The notes: generated by a model not told the origin, from the letters alone. Positions 12,482-22,611 are shown, counted from the stretch's first letter. The stretch: 64,000 nucleotides of DNA from Ostrinia nubilalis (GCF_963855985.1 NC_087112.1:7380501-7444500); one strand, 5' to 3'. Program-made: numbers and translations.

Positions 12482-12579
12482 AAAATTATAAATAACTTGA
12501 AAAAATCGAACTGCCTAAGGCGGGAATTGAACCCACGATGCCTTAGGCAGTTAGATTTTTTCAAGTTATTTATAATTTT
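12482..12579. repeat. Near-perfect 40-bp-arm hairpin with tRNA B-box loop
   Basis: Arms 12482-12521 and 12540-12579 pair at 39 of 40 positions (ending ACTGCCTAAGGC and GCCTTAGGCAGT). The loop contains GGAATTGAACC, which is GGTTCAATTCC on the minus strand, close to a Pol III B box. It may be a tRNA- or SINE-derived foldback. Confidence 0.75.
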
Positions 12580-12994
12580 CAAATTAGTTTGAGATGCAAC
12601 TCTTAACGCTAAAAATTAAATAACTATATAATGTGTCATAATTTATAAGTAAAACAATTTGCTAAATATTTTCATGGCTTTATTTAAGATTTGGATTATA
12701 AAAAATATATATTTATGTAAGCAACTACTCGTATAGATTGACGAATCGTATGATTGGGCTTTATACGTGGCGTAGTTTTGCACATACGCCTATTTGTATA
12801 AAATTTTATTTTGTATCTAATGGAAAAAAATTTTTTTTTTCTTACTGACGTTATAGATTAGAGCAAAATGAAATCATTGCTTAAATAATTGGAAAAAGGC
12901 GTAAGCGGCAGTTTCGCCTTTATACGTAGGAGCCATCGAATTAATGAAAAAGTAGATAATAAATAACGATATTATTATTACCAGTATTTTATTT

Positions 12995-13073
12995 TTATAA
13001 ATATTTTGCGGCCCACCAATGTATTTAGTCATTTTTATTGGCCCTGGGTCCCATCTAGTTTGGTCACCCCTGG
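12995..13073. mobile_element. Possible end of a hAT-type element
   Basis: GCGGCCCACCAATG, TTTTTATTGGCCCTGGG and the terminus GTTTGGTCACCCCTG resemble non-autonomous hAT ends (CAGGGGTGACCAAAC inverted). No second terminus was found. Confidence 0.35.
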
Positions 13074-14141
13074 TCTAAACGATTTTAATCAATAAATAAT
13101 TTTGTTGAACACCATATTTCCGACTTGCTCTCATCCCGCTCGTGCAGGAGATAAGGAAGACATTACGCAAGGAACCATAAAAGGAAGCAAGAGGCAATTA
13201 AGGCCGGGTAACAGAGAAAATGGCGAAAATGAGGTTTTCATTTTTCATTTTTGAGGTACTAAACAGTAAAATAAAAGGCTAAGATTTTTTTTGGGCATAG
13301 TTGAGGATATTTTCTAGGGCTATTAACGGATGGAAACACGATTTGATGAAGTTGACTCGATAGAATAAATTCCCAAAGTTACCTCTATTCGTTTTCTAAT
13401 TATGGTTTTATTTTTAAAATAAGCGATTTGAGATTCTGAATCTTTTACTAAACTAAAGTTCAGAAATAACTTGAGGGCTTTTAACGGATGAAATTTTTAT
13501 ATTGCGTCTTATTTAGTTACTATGTTAAAAAATGTGGAAAAAATCGCCCATGACGGCTTGGACAATCTCAATCAGTCGCGCGGTGGCGCTTACGGAGGAC
13601 GGACGCGTGCCAGTTTTTTGGCCGTGACAGTTCTCGATTTGTCAATATTTTTGACAATGATGACTTTGATGAGTCACAGTATAATAATACCAGTGTTACT
13701 GGAGAAAGCTAAAATTTTTGATAATTAAGAATAAATTCTGAATTTTGTCTACCTATTGAAATTTAAATCGTTGGCATCCTTTAAAACTAAGACTCAACTC
13801 ATGATACATTCCTCAAATATGAGACAAAACCAATGAGTTAAAATTACATTTTAATAGTACCTACATACAATCGTCTTCACTCTTAAGAAGAGCACACTGA
13901 CACAAATAAATAATAAAAAATTAGGTCAGTGGGTCAAATATAGGGGCAGCTGCACGTCACTGAAAGACGATTCTGTTTACTCGGCATCTGGGCTGGAGAA
14001 CATGAATCCTTGCTTACAGATGCAGATGTAAATAGAGTTATAATTGGACAAATTTTACATGAAATGTTTAACAGAACTCAGTTAAAAGACACATACATGG
14101 AATACCAATAAGGTTGCGGAGGGAAAGCTACCTATTATAAA
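13074..14141. other. Intronic sequence without gene signals
   Basis: Apart from the MITE arm at 13766-13852, only short open frames are visible and none resembles a known protein. Confidence 0.5.
13766..13852. mobile_element. Partial copy of the 6645-6989 MITE
   Basis: AATCGTTGGCATCCTTTAAAA, CTCATGATACATTCC and CAAATATGAGACAAAACC match one arm of the element at 6645. The other arm is absent. Confidence 0.65.
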
Positions 14142-14518
14142 CTAGCGGCCGCCCGCGACTTCGTTCGCGTGGACCTCGTTTTACCCCCGTTAGATATGAT
14201 GTTTTACCTCATTTTACCCATGTTGATAGATGGCGTTTCACGGTTTCCCCCGAATGAATATTTACGAACGTCATACCGTAGTTTGTCCAGTGCTGTAGAT
14301 TTTAACCAATGACGATAGATGGCGCTTTTAGACACGTCTTATTTATTTATTGAAATTTATTTGCCACATATCGTCATAATGTTAATCTGGGTTATAAACA
14401 ATAATACTGTAAAGTTTCAACAAAATCCGTTCAGTAGTTTTTGCGTGAAAGAGTAACAAACATCCAGACATCATGACATCCAGACATCCAAACTTTCGCC
14501 TTTATAATATTAGTAGGA
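14142..14518 (-). mobile_element. Non-autonomous Helitron, about 377 bp
   Basis: On the minus strand it begins CTACTAATATTATAAAGGCG, has TTTGTTACTCTTTCACGCAA and TACTGAACGGATTTTGTTG, and ends ACGAAGTCGCGGGCGGCCGC plus CTAG. It is the longest member here, with an intact 5' and 3' end. Confidence 0.75.
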
Positions 14519-14592
14519 TATTTCACAATCCAAACTAATATTTACTATTTAGCATTTACTTACAGTAAATATTAGTTTGGATCGTGAAATAT
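14518..14592. repeat. 29-bp-arm hairpin next to a Helitron 5' end
   Basis: Arms 14518-14546 and 14564-14592 pair with a single mismatch (CAATCC against GGATCG) around a 17-base loop. The key stretch is CCAAACTAATATTTACT. The foldback starts exactly where the Helitron 5' end stops. Confidence 0.75.
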
Positions 14593-14640
14593 TTAAAATA
14601 AAAAAAAAGAATAAAACAAAATAGGGTTTCAAATTACCTA

Positions 14641-14835
14641 TCTATAATCTAATATTATAAAGAGGTAAAGTTTGTGTGTTTGTATATTTGTTAAATTGTA
14701 AGGGGTAATCTCGGGATCTACTGAACTGATTTTAAAAAATCTTTCACCAATAGAAAGCCACATTATATCTGAGTGTAATAGGTTACATAAAAACCAAAAA
14801 ATTCCACGCGGGCGAAGCGGCGGGCGGAAAGCTAG
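14641..14835 (+). mobile_element. Lep1-like non-autonomous Helitron
   Basis: Starts TCTATAATCTAATATTATAA AGAGGTAAAG, then GATCTACTGAACTGATTTT, CCACATTATATCTGAGTG, and ends GGGCGAAGCGGCGGGCGGAA AGCTAG. This order and the CTAG end match the lepidopteran Lep1 Helitron type as I know it. Confidence 0.8.
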
Positions 14836-15284
14836 TTTATTTATAATTATGTAAGAGCATAATTATTAAAGTCGAAGTCAAACATTCTTTATTTGTGTGG
14901 ACCTATATTAACGAGAGATTACAAGAGATTACAAGGCGTCAAATATTTCAAGAAAAAAATTAAAAACTATTATAAAGCTAAATTTTGCTCTCTTGGAGCC
15001 TTTACCTACTCTGACAAATTAAGACTTAGAGAAGAAACTAATAATAAAACTATTTAACTGTCCTGCAATGAAAAGCTTGATCGGGTACAACACCTCAAGT
15101 TATTCCAGAACTTGATTTCATTAAAAGACTCCGAATATCAAATCGCTTAGGTATCTAAAGTCAAACGATTCTGAAATGTCAAGTGGACTAATGAATAACC
15201 CATTAAGATAGTAGCGCCCTCCTGTCAATGACATACCTGGAACGATAGAGTTTTGAACAACTAATAAAAATGCTTTGTCCTAAA

Positions 15285-15400
15285 TGACTGACGGATATCG
15301 TAGAGACCTGAAAGTTGGAAGGTGTGTTCTTTTTATGACGTAGGCATCTCATAAGAAAAGATTTTCCGAAATGGGGTCATGAAATGAAGGGGGTGAAAAA
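15285..15400 (+). mobile_element. Degenerate Helitron fragment
   Basis: GACTGACGGATATCG, TATGACGTAGGCATCTCATA and AGAAAAGATTTTCCGAAA match the middle of the 57938-58115 element. The hairpin end is missing. Confidence 0.5.
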
Positions 15401-16496
15401 AGGGGGCAAAGTTTGTATGGGACAAAGTGATTCCTTGGTTCAATCTACTTGAAATTTAGTTTAACAATACCTTAATATAATTCATGAAAGACGTGTGGAA
15501 CGGGTAGAAAGTAATTTTGGCAGTCATTTTCTTCGAAGTTGATATCAATACTACTTAGTGCCTTTGATTTAATTACTTTTTACTTTTACAAGTGTTTGAA
15601 AACTCCATTTCAGATTGTGTTCAATGTCAAGTGAAATCTCAAATTGAAATCTCAATCTCAATGAGGAGACTCTGTATTTATTCCTAGAATTCCCCAAACA
15701 CCGTCAAATTACCCTTTCGAATTCAAGACAGTGCAGTTTCCCATCAGTCTGCTTCGTAATGACTATAAACAAAGCTCAAAGTCAAACTCTAGGGACCTCT
15801 GCTTAAACTCCCATGAGTTCACAGAGGTACGCAGGTAACCGCGTGTGATGCTCATAGCAATTTTCGATAGGTACAGAACCCCGTACATATGTCATACATA
15901 TTATAGAAAGAAAACACCCAGACCAATACAAACAAATATGTTTCTGCAATTTTAGTATGATATTTTTATTTATTAATAAACAAAGAGACTGAACAAAATT
16001 GATGCGTACCTATACTGATTAATGTTATTAACCACATGCAAAGCTTCGTGAATTGCAACAACTATAATTAAATTTATTATCCAAGCTCTAAATAATTAAT
16101 CGCTACTAAGAGTAACTTATCATAAAAAAAAATTCCAATCGCTCGACGTAATCTTGAAATTCTTAAGCCGGCGCAGAACTTCCAGAAGGTCGGGCGACGC
16201 CACAGCCACTTTGAACCGTGTTTACTTCTGCAGTTATATTTTATATTTATTCGATTCTAGAATATATTCCCAAAAAGTCTGAAAGGTGTTTTAATTTGTA
16301 TCACTTGGATAATATGATTTCTATTAGAAAGTGTTGTGAGTGTGACGCTTGAAGGGAAGGAAGTCAACCTAACCTAACCAACTGCGTATTTCTATACTGT
16401 GTAGCTGGAAATTGTGGCGGGAGCTCTTTGACGCGCTGTTTTCGGCGAAGAATTGCGCGCGCAGATTTTGACAGCGCGAAATACCTACTTTAGAAG
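15401..16496. other. Intronic sequence with one SINE scrap
   Basis: 15905-15945 (AACACCCAGACCAATACAAAC) is an inverse piece of the tRNA-derived SINE at 54904. No coding signal elsewhere. Confidence 0.55.
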
Positions 16497-16796
16497 AAAT
16501 ACCAAGCCTTAAGGAGACTAGGAGACAAGGTAGCAAGAAGACTAGGTCAGACAGGAGACAAAGCGCAAAGATATAAGAAGACAAGGAGAAATGAGACGTG
16601 CAGGAAACCAGGAAATAGGGAAACAAGGAGTCGCGCAGGAGCCAATTAAATAGGGAGATAAGTAAACAAGCTCGTAGAACGGACGGGCGTTCACGCAGAA
16701 AACAGGGAAAGAGAAAGACAGAGGAAGACTTGCCTAAATAGCTAGATTTAGCTTAGCTATTTAGGCGTAGTTTCATTGAAAGAGGGAGACAGCTAT

Positions 16797-16822
16797 ACCT
16801 CCACATGGCCTTTAGCTAATCG
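16797..16822 (-). pseudogene. Third, remnant copy of the first-exon donor region
   Basis: Fourteen bases of exon (GCCATGTGGAG end, 16799-16812) and the donor G|GTATAGCT are kept. The adjoining GAAAGAGGGAGACAG intron flank (16778 onward) is also shared with the copies at 16940 and 17330. Upstream exon sequence has been lost. Confidence 0.6.
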
Positions 16823-16961
16823 AAAGTAGACAAGGTAGCAAGGAGACTTCAAGAAGAGGTTTCAAGAAGACAAGGTCTCAGGAGACAAGGAGAAATGAGA
16901 CAAGGAGTCGCGCAGGAAAGGAAAGAGGGAAATGACATATGAAAGAGGGAGACAGCCATAC

Positions 16962-17080
16962 CTCCACATGGCCTTGAGCTGGTCGCACGTGGGCTCATCA
17001 GGCTTGCCCACGTCGCGGTCGCGCACGCGCGCCGGCCGCGGAGACAGCAGCGGCTCCTGCTCGATGCGCTGCGCCAGCAC
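16962..17080 (-). pseudogene. Duplicate of the first coding exon, without signal peptide or ATG
   Basis: These 119 bases repeat positions 17359-17477 with only two differences, both third-position and silent (Thr ACG/ACA, Ile ATC/ATT). The encoded VLAQRIEQEPLLSPRP to LKAMWR and the donor G|GTATGG at 16961 are intact. Homology stops upstream of the VLA codons, so the signal peptide and start codon are missing. The same frame stays open rightward to about 17215 but contains no ATG; the nearest upstream in-frame stop is TGA at 17218-17216. A possible acceptor is GCGCAG ending at 17069, after some 140 bases with almost no AG. If spliced from exon 1 into this copy, the frame would shift and meet TGA about 12 codons into the 6285-6169 exon. 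It is a recent duplicate, probably dead or a poison exon. Confidence 0.75.
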
Positions 17081-17358
17081 ATGGTGCGTGAGGCAGGCGA
17101 CAAGGACAGGCAATAGTTGTGCAAGAGTCAGAAAAATAAGGAGCAAAGACCGCAAGGAAACAAGGTCGCAGGAAATTAAGAGATAAGGGGTGACAAGGAG
17201 AAATAAGACAAGGAGTCATGCAGGAAATAGGGAGACAAGGAGTCGCGCAGGTGACAGGGAAAGAGAGAAATAAGTAGACAAGCTGGTAGTCCCGTCTGCT
17301 CACGCAGAAAACAGTGTAAGAGGGAGACAGTTTCATTAAAAGGGGGATACAGTCATAC

Positions 17359-17526
17359 CTCCACATGGCCTTGAGCTGGTCGCATGTGGGCTCATCAGGC
17401 TTGCCCACGTCGCGGTCGCGCACGCGCGCCGGCCGCGGAGACAGCAGCGGCTCCTGCTCAATGCGCTGCGCCAGCACTGCGCCCGCGCACGCTAGCACGC
17501 TCCATGCGCGCCACACCGACCACATC
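17359..17526 (-). CDS. First coding exon of a secreted, prohormone-like protein
   Basis: The ATG is at 17525 and the exon runs leftward to 17359. It encodes 55 codons plus two bases (AG). Residues 1-19 (MWSVWRAWSVLACAGAVLA) form a typical signal peptide with a likely cleavage after A19. The following pro-region begins QRIEQEPLLSPRP, is rich in Arg and Asp, and has one cysteine at residue 48 in PTCDQLKAMW. The exon is bounded by a pyrimidine-rich acceptor (TTTGTCCCCAG before the G at 17526) and a donor G|GTATGA at 17358. An acceptor directly before the ATG means that the 5' UTR lies on another exon to the right. The phase-2 end joins exactly to the exon at 6285-6169, restoring an Arg codon. 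This joining, the signal peptide and the synonymous-only differences from the duplicate at 16962-17080 make the coding call strong. The family is not recognised with certainty; a neuropeptide or prohormone precursor is the best guess. Confidence 0.85.
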
Positions 17527-17554
17527 CTGGGGACAAACGAGGAATCTATTTAAA

Positions 17555-17731
17555 TAAAAGCGATAGGTCACTGACTGACTCACTCCTCACGAAATCTCAG
17601 ATACTATCACCTGCAAACTTGAAAGGCTGGTAGGTTCTTTATAGGGTGTAGCTAAGAACGGATTTTACGAAACTCCACCCCTAAGAGGGTAAAACGAGAT
17701 CCAGGCGTAAGCAGTCGCGGGCGGCTGCTAG
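17555..17731 (+). mobile_element. Helitron just upstream of the first coding exon
   Basis: Contains CACTGACTGACTCACTCC, GAAACTCCACCCCTAAGAGG and the 3' end GCAGTCGCGGGCGGCTGCTAG. It lies in the 5'-UTR intron and begins about 28 bases from the acceptor at 17527, so it may supply the branch-point region. Confidence 0.7.
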
Positions 17732-18446
17732 TAGTTTAATAGGAATGGACAGAACAGAAAAACATAATAGGTACGAGTAGAAATGGTTACTTTTTCTCGT
17801 GTTTGCAACGGTCAGAGTTTTTCTATTTCTGTCAGTCATAACTGGGCATTTCTACTCCACGGTGTATTTTTTCTCAATTCGGTGCTAAAATTTATATTTA
17901 GATTTTTTAATAATTTCGATACAAAAAAATAAATTTTACTCCATTCTGAATGTAAAAATAGCATTGTCACTAAATATTGTGAAGTGGTTTATGAGAAAAG
18001 TTAAGCACCGAATTGAGAGAGCATTGAATTGAGAAAATGAATCACAGAATTGAGAAATGAATCTCCAAATATAAAAATCGCTCCGCAGACTTAGTATTGA
18101 TGACATTATGAAGAAATACCTAATGTATTTCAATAATCAATATAATAAATACTTAAAACGTTTTGATATCTGACTGCTGGTCTATTAGTTAGATGGTTCA
18201 TTTTAGGTTTATGTGTCTGAAATACCAATGGAATAAAACAAAAATCCTAATCAATATGTTTAATTTTTTAATAAGGAACTATAATAAATTCTTAATTTTT
18301 ATATATTGTTTTAATTTTATTGAAATAAAACAAATACATAACACAGGGTCTCTTTGTTTATTTATTCTTAACCTTAAACATAAAACAAATATTGCAAAAC
18401 CCAAGAGCTAGATTGACCTGACACTATACCGAAGATATTATATCGG
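17732..18446. other. AT-rich flank, no gene seen
   Basis: Upstream (5') side of the minus-strand gene. Motif CTCAATTCGGTGC recurs near 17875 and inverted near 18003, and again near 19565, suggesting an unrecognised degenerate repeat (AATTGAG-rich, 17875-18060 and 19560-19985). No untranslated exon could be identified. Confidence 0.4.
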
Positions 18447-19380
18447 ACGTCAGTTTGTACACGATTAAAATGGCACTCAAATAGCTGAAATACAACAAGG
18501 CACCAGGTGTTACGGCATTATAGCTGAGCTTCGCCGGTACTAAAGGCTCTACAGAAGCAGTTCAATTACGTCATTCTCGAAGAAAAAACGCCTCCGGCAT
18601 GGCACAGAAGTGTGGTGATAGCATTATAGACTCATCTCACTTATGAGACGTGCTGTTTTCGAGAGTCCTTACGAATCATCTCGCTCGCAGACTCGACGAC
18701 TTCCAGTCTTCCGAACAAGCTTGTTTCCGAAAAGGCTTTAGTATTATAGTACACACACAGGTACGCTACGGCAGATTATACAGAGACCAAGGAGTCGCGA
18801 TATCGGGGATGATATCGGAGTCATGGCCTCCGTAGAGCCTTTCAACAAGTGGGTTTCAAAATGAACATTTACAAGACAAAAATCAAGTCAAATGTCCGTG
18901 TTGCACCCACTCCTCTGAAGGTTGGAGACTACACTCGAAGTTGTTGACAATTGTGTATACCTGTGACAAGAGTCCAGATAGTTAGGTCCAACTTTGAGAA
19001 AGAGGTCTATCGCTGAATTCAACTCAGCTAAGCATCGATCGGGAAGCTTCGCTATTACGTCTGAAATACCGCAGCGTCTTAAGACAAAAGTCTTTTACCA
19101 GTGTGTGTTGCCAGTGATGGTGTATGGATGTGAAACTTGGTCGCTTACTATGAGCCTAATAAGAATCAGAAATGTGAATATCGGCAAGAGAACCAAAGTG
19201 ACCGGCATAGCCCGTAAAATTGCATAAATCAAGTAGCAGTGGGCGGGGCACATAGCTCGTACAGATAATGTCTGTTGGGACTGAAAAGTTGTCGAGTGGA
19301 AACCACGGACCAGTGAGCAGGCCCCCACTAGGTAGACTGACGATCTGGTGAAGGTCGAGGGAAGAACCTGGAAGAATTAT
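18447..19380 (+). pseudogene. RTE-type LINE reverse-transcriptase relic
   Basis: Frameshifted pieces of a LINE ORF2 can be read in order: AALK-LKYNKAPGV (RT fingers), FQSSEQACFRKGFSI, then, after an internal deletion that removes the catalytic part, KMNIYKTKIKSNVRVAPTPL, NFEKEVYR, LKTKVFYQCVLPVMVYGCET WSLT, WAGH, and TDDLVKVEGRTW. These are landmarks of the endonuclease-reverse transcriptase elements abundant in Lepidoptera, which I place in the RTE clade by the (ATG)n tail of sister fragments. Multiple stops and frameshifts show it is dead, and the 3' end is lost. Confidence 0.75.
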
Positions 19381-20490
19381 TTTAATAAGATAGCAATAGC
19401 AGTGTATTTTTTTAATGAAACCTCAAAAAATTGTCTTCTGTCCAATGACTGGTACGGTCCAATGATTGGTAGTTCACCCTATTGTTATGCTCTATTGATT
19501 TCATTATTATTTTAAGTTACACAAACAATTTATAGCACAATAAAAGTATCTATTTTCATTTAATATCAATTCGGTGTACGTGTTTTCTCAATTCGATGCC
19601 CCATATTCCGCGGAATTGAGATCCACGGAATTGAGGAAAAATCACATTTCATCAAATTACTCGAAAATATTATAAATTACAACGATTTCTACCAAACGTA
19701 ATGGCAGATATCAGTTAAATACTTAATTAATTCAGCAGTAATCTCATTAAATACTTCATGAACATTATTAATATCTCACACCGGTTTGAGAAATGACCAG
19801 TGACCAAAAATTCTGAGTGATTTCAAACCTCTGAAAAATGCTCCTCAAAGCGACTGATCCCTCTTTTATACTGCTCGACCACTCGAGTGCAACTGCTAGT
19901 TTATGGGAATCAGGCGTGGGTGTTCGTATTGTGCGTTGTTAGTGATATAGGAGCACAAAAGTAAAAATCACGGAATTGAGGCACACACGTCGGACAAAAT
20001 TTAAATGTGTTACTGTATTAAAACCCAAGGACTTGCAATAAAGAAACTCATTTATATAGTTTCATAATGGGGAAGTTATTATTTCAAAAGTTATGAAGCA
20101 AAAACGAGTAAATTCTGGAAACCGGACACTCCATTTTAAGCCAAATTTCGCCCGTTTTTGAACTTTCGGATTTTTTCAAGGTGAGATGTAAAACCTGGCG
20201 GTCTTCTAAATATGCTCTCCATTAAGTCAAGTCAAGAGTCTTATAAATACGTGTGATTTTTTTCAAGTCCGTACTTCAATTTTAAAGGTACTTTTTTCGC
20301 CCCAGTAGGTCGATCGGTCGTCCCCGTAGAAATGCCCAACTATTCAGATTCTTTTGTCTTTATATTATTTCTTTCTAGAGGGGTATTTCTCTAAATTCTC
20401 TCCCTCAGTCTTTTTATAATATTTAAGTACTTATTTGCTATCTTTTCAGCCTTGTAGAGGCCCTCTTGATTTGCACTATGTACCTTATGT
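19381..20490. other. No gene seen
   Basis: AT-rich. Recurrent GGAATTGAG motifs around 19610-19640 and 19970 are related to 17875-18060. No coding signal. Confidence 0.4.
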
Positions 20491-20695
20491 TTGTTTCCTG
20501 CATAAAGAAAAGAAATACCTGTGCCTATTCGCCCCGTGGATATCGTAATAGGCGAGGGAGAAATATGCTACCAGGCCTCCCCAGCCCGTCTGGCCAACGT
20601 GGGGAATGTAGACCAAATCCTCCATTTGCCTCTAGGAAATTAGAGAGAGTCGTGCTCGCTCCTGCAGTGGAAACTAATTGACCTAATGATAAACT
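20490..20695 (+). repeat. Probable 3' fragment of a LINE-like repeat
   Basis: GGCGAGGGAGAAATATGCTA, CCAGCCCGTCTGGCCAACG and CTCCTGCAGTGGAAACTAAT resemble a dispersed lepidopteran repeat that ends near a CTGCAGTGGGAACT motif. Assignment from memory, not tested. Confidence 0.35.
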
Positions 20696-22610
20696 CTTTC
20701 TTCTCTCTTTTCATGTGAATAGCGCATAATACACGTGACGATTTATTTATAGGTACTTATTTACATATACACAGATAAATTATAAACTGCGTGAAACCTT
20801 TCAACCAACCCTTTTAAGCATTGAGGGATGAAAACCACTTGAGTACCACACCCTACTCGAAGCGTGTTTAAACCAGCTCCAAAATATCAAGCACCTTATT
20901 TTATACCCATACCTATTTTGTGTCTTCATGTTTGAATTTACAAAGTGAATAGAGAATTTAATAATGTCACACTCTGCTTGAAGTAATTTATTGTCGTGGT
21001 TCACTTTATTCAAACCTCGTGTTTAGTTTGGATGAGAATAAAACGTTATTGTGCACGTACAATTTCGCTCCTAAGAATAAAATTCAGATTTATAAATGTA
21101 TGTGTTGCTTAAAATGTTCATCGATATTTCAAAGTAGGTAGTAAGAAAAAGACTGAAATGTGTTCACTATCATTAATTTTGTATAAGAACAATTCAACAC
21201 CATAAAAGTCTGTGATAAAAGTAAACTAATGATTTTAAGGTGTTAGGTAGGTGTATGTTTTAGACTACTTACCTATACCTAAGAGAAGGAAAAAGATTTT
21301 GTTAAAAACACTTTTAAGAGGTTGAAAAGGGATGGCCACATTTATTAAGATTACATGAGGAAGCTCCTCATTTCTCAAGCAGGGTTATGAAAATTTATCC
21401 ATGCTTGCAAAATAAGGGCCCATAGGACCTTTTGAGATTTGATTAATTTTGGGTTTTCGTTCTTGGCTAGTAATAATTTTGGACTCAAAATATCAACCCT
21501 CCCCCAACACTAAACCAATACTTCTATAAATAAAAATCGAAAGATAACTGGTAGTTCATAACTGAACGTATTATCCCTCGGGACGCTTTTATATTCATGT
21601 CGTAACTTGTTCAACATATTGCGACGTTCCAACATGTTGGACAGTAGTTCTGACGCAATATAGCTGATACCTATGTCTGACCGTGGACATTTCATATAGA
21701 AAGTTGGTATAGACTATAGCTCGTGTGACGTTTCAAAGACAATAAGGAAGTTTGTTGTTTTGAAATGACAGTATGTGTAGTATCTTTCATTAGGTATTTT
21801 TTCTACTATAACAGGTTATTCAGAATTTAGATTACCTACAGGCCCAGATCAGATGATGATGATCGGTGGTGCCCAGTTATGATGAAAAATAATTAATCAC
21901 TTGTCTCGCCCTCCTTGAAAGTTTCATTTTGGTGATAAATAGTACCTACCTAGCAATAACCTTTTTCTGGGATCCATCTGTCTATCTTCTATACCAAAAA
22001 CTTTATAGTAATTTTATTATAGTTCCATAAAGTGTGGGCAAATACAACTAAACAGTGCAAAATAATTTGAAATGTGGCACCCACACCTTTACCAAAACGC
22101 AATGAAAGTCATTAAATCACATGTAATTGATCACTCATCATCAGTTATAATTATCATTTTACTCCACACTGGATATAATTTGCAAACCACACAAAGCCAA
22201 AATTGAAAATTCGCCTATATCGTAATAAATACTGCGTCGCTCGTATCTATTGAGAGATATACCAATTATGGGGGATTTTTAGTGCCTGTTTGGCATGCCA
22301 ATATGGCTATTCGTTTAATTTACGAGCGTCATAATATCGTGCCATCATAATTGAATATTAAAATCTCCATTTTAGGAAAATCCAAGCCTTTGTCGTATGA
22401 TTTAATTAACGTAGAAAATATTGAACAAAAGTTTATAGCGCTTTATAAACTTTAAGCTACAATATTTAAGCTGAATTTAAACTTTGAATGTGTCATCGTT
22501 GTGTAGCATACCATACATCATACCATGCCAGACACCTGTCCAGTCATAAAAATATTTTTTATAATTATTGGAAATCGAAGAATGTACAGGTACTTAAACA
22601 TGGTCGCCAC
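20696..22610. other. No gene seen
   Basis: Only short open frames; a short (GAT)n run at 21850-21862. Nothing matched elsewhere in the window. Confidence 0.45.
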
Positions 22611-22611
22611 A

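Larger units (their letters stand above)
16497..17350. repeat. Purine-rich degenerate minisatellite holding the exon copies
   Basis: The plus strand is built from variants of GGAGACAAGGAGAAATGAGAC, AGGAGTCGCGCAGGAAA and CACGCAGAAAACAGGGAAAG. The larger block AATAAGTA(A/G)ACAAGCT, followed by a GTTCACGCAGAAAAC-like stretch, occurs near 16660-16705 and 17270-17320, each before a copy of the exon donor. This marks multi-step tandem duplication of intron plus exon. A short hairpin (16732-16766, GCCTAAATAGCT arms) sits in the first block. Confidence 0.7.
6286..17358 (-). other. Intron of about 11 kb between the two coding exons
   Basis: The donor is GTATGA at 17358 and the acceptor is TCTGCAG ending at 6286. 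The intron holds MITEs, Helitron fragments, hairpins, a purine-rich minisatellite and the duplicated first-exon copies listed separately. Apart from those, no open coding stretch was seen. The intron is inferred from the matching phases of the two exons; there is no transcript evidence. Confidence 0.75.

Noticed and set aside
13522..13728. 68-codon frame MLKNVEKIAHDGLDNLNQ
   Set aside because: It lies inside the large intron on the opposite strand, with no domain, no repeats elsewhere and no support beyond an ATG and a stop.
16862..17155. A 97-codon frame with a signal-peptide-like start in front of the duplicate exon
   Set aside because: It has no ATG; the apparent first codon is TTG. Kept as a finding, not as a gene.
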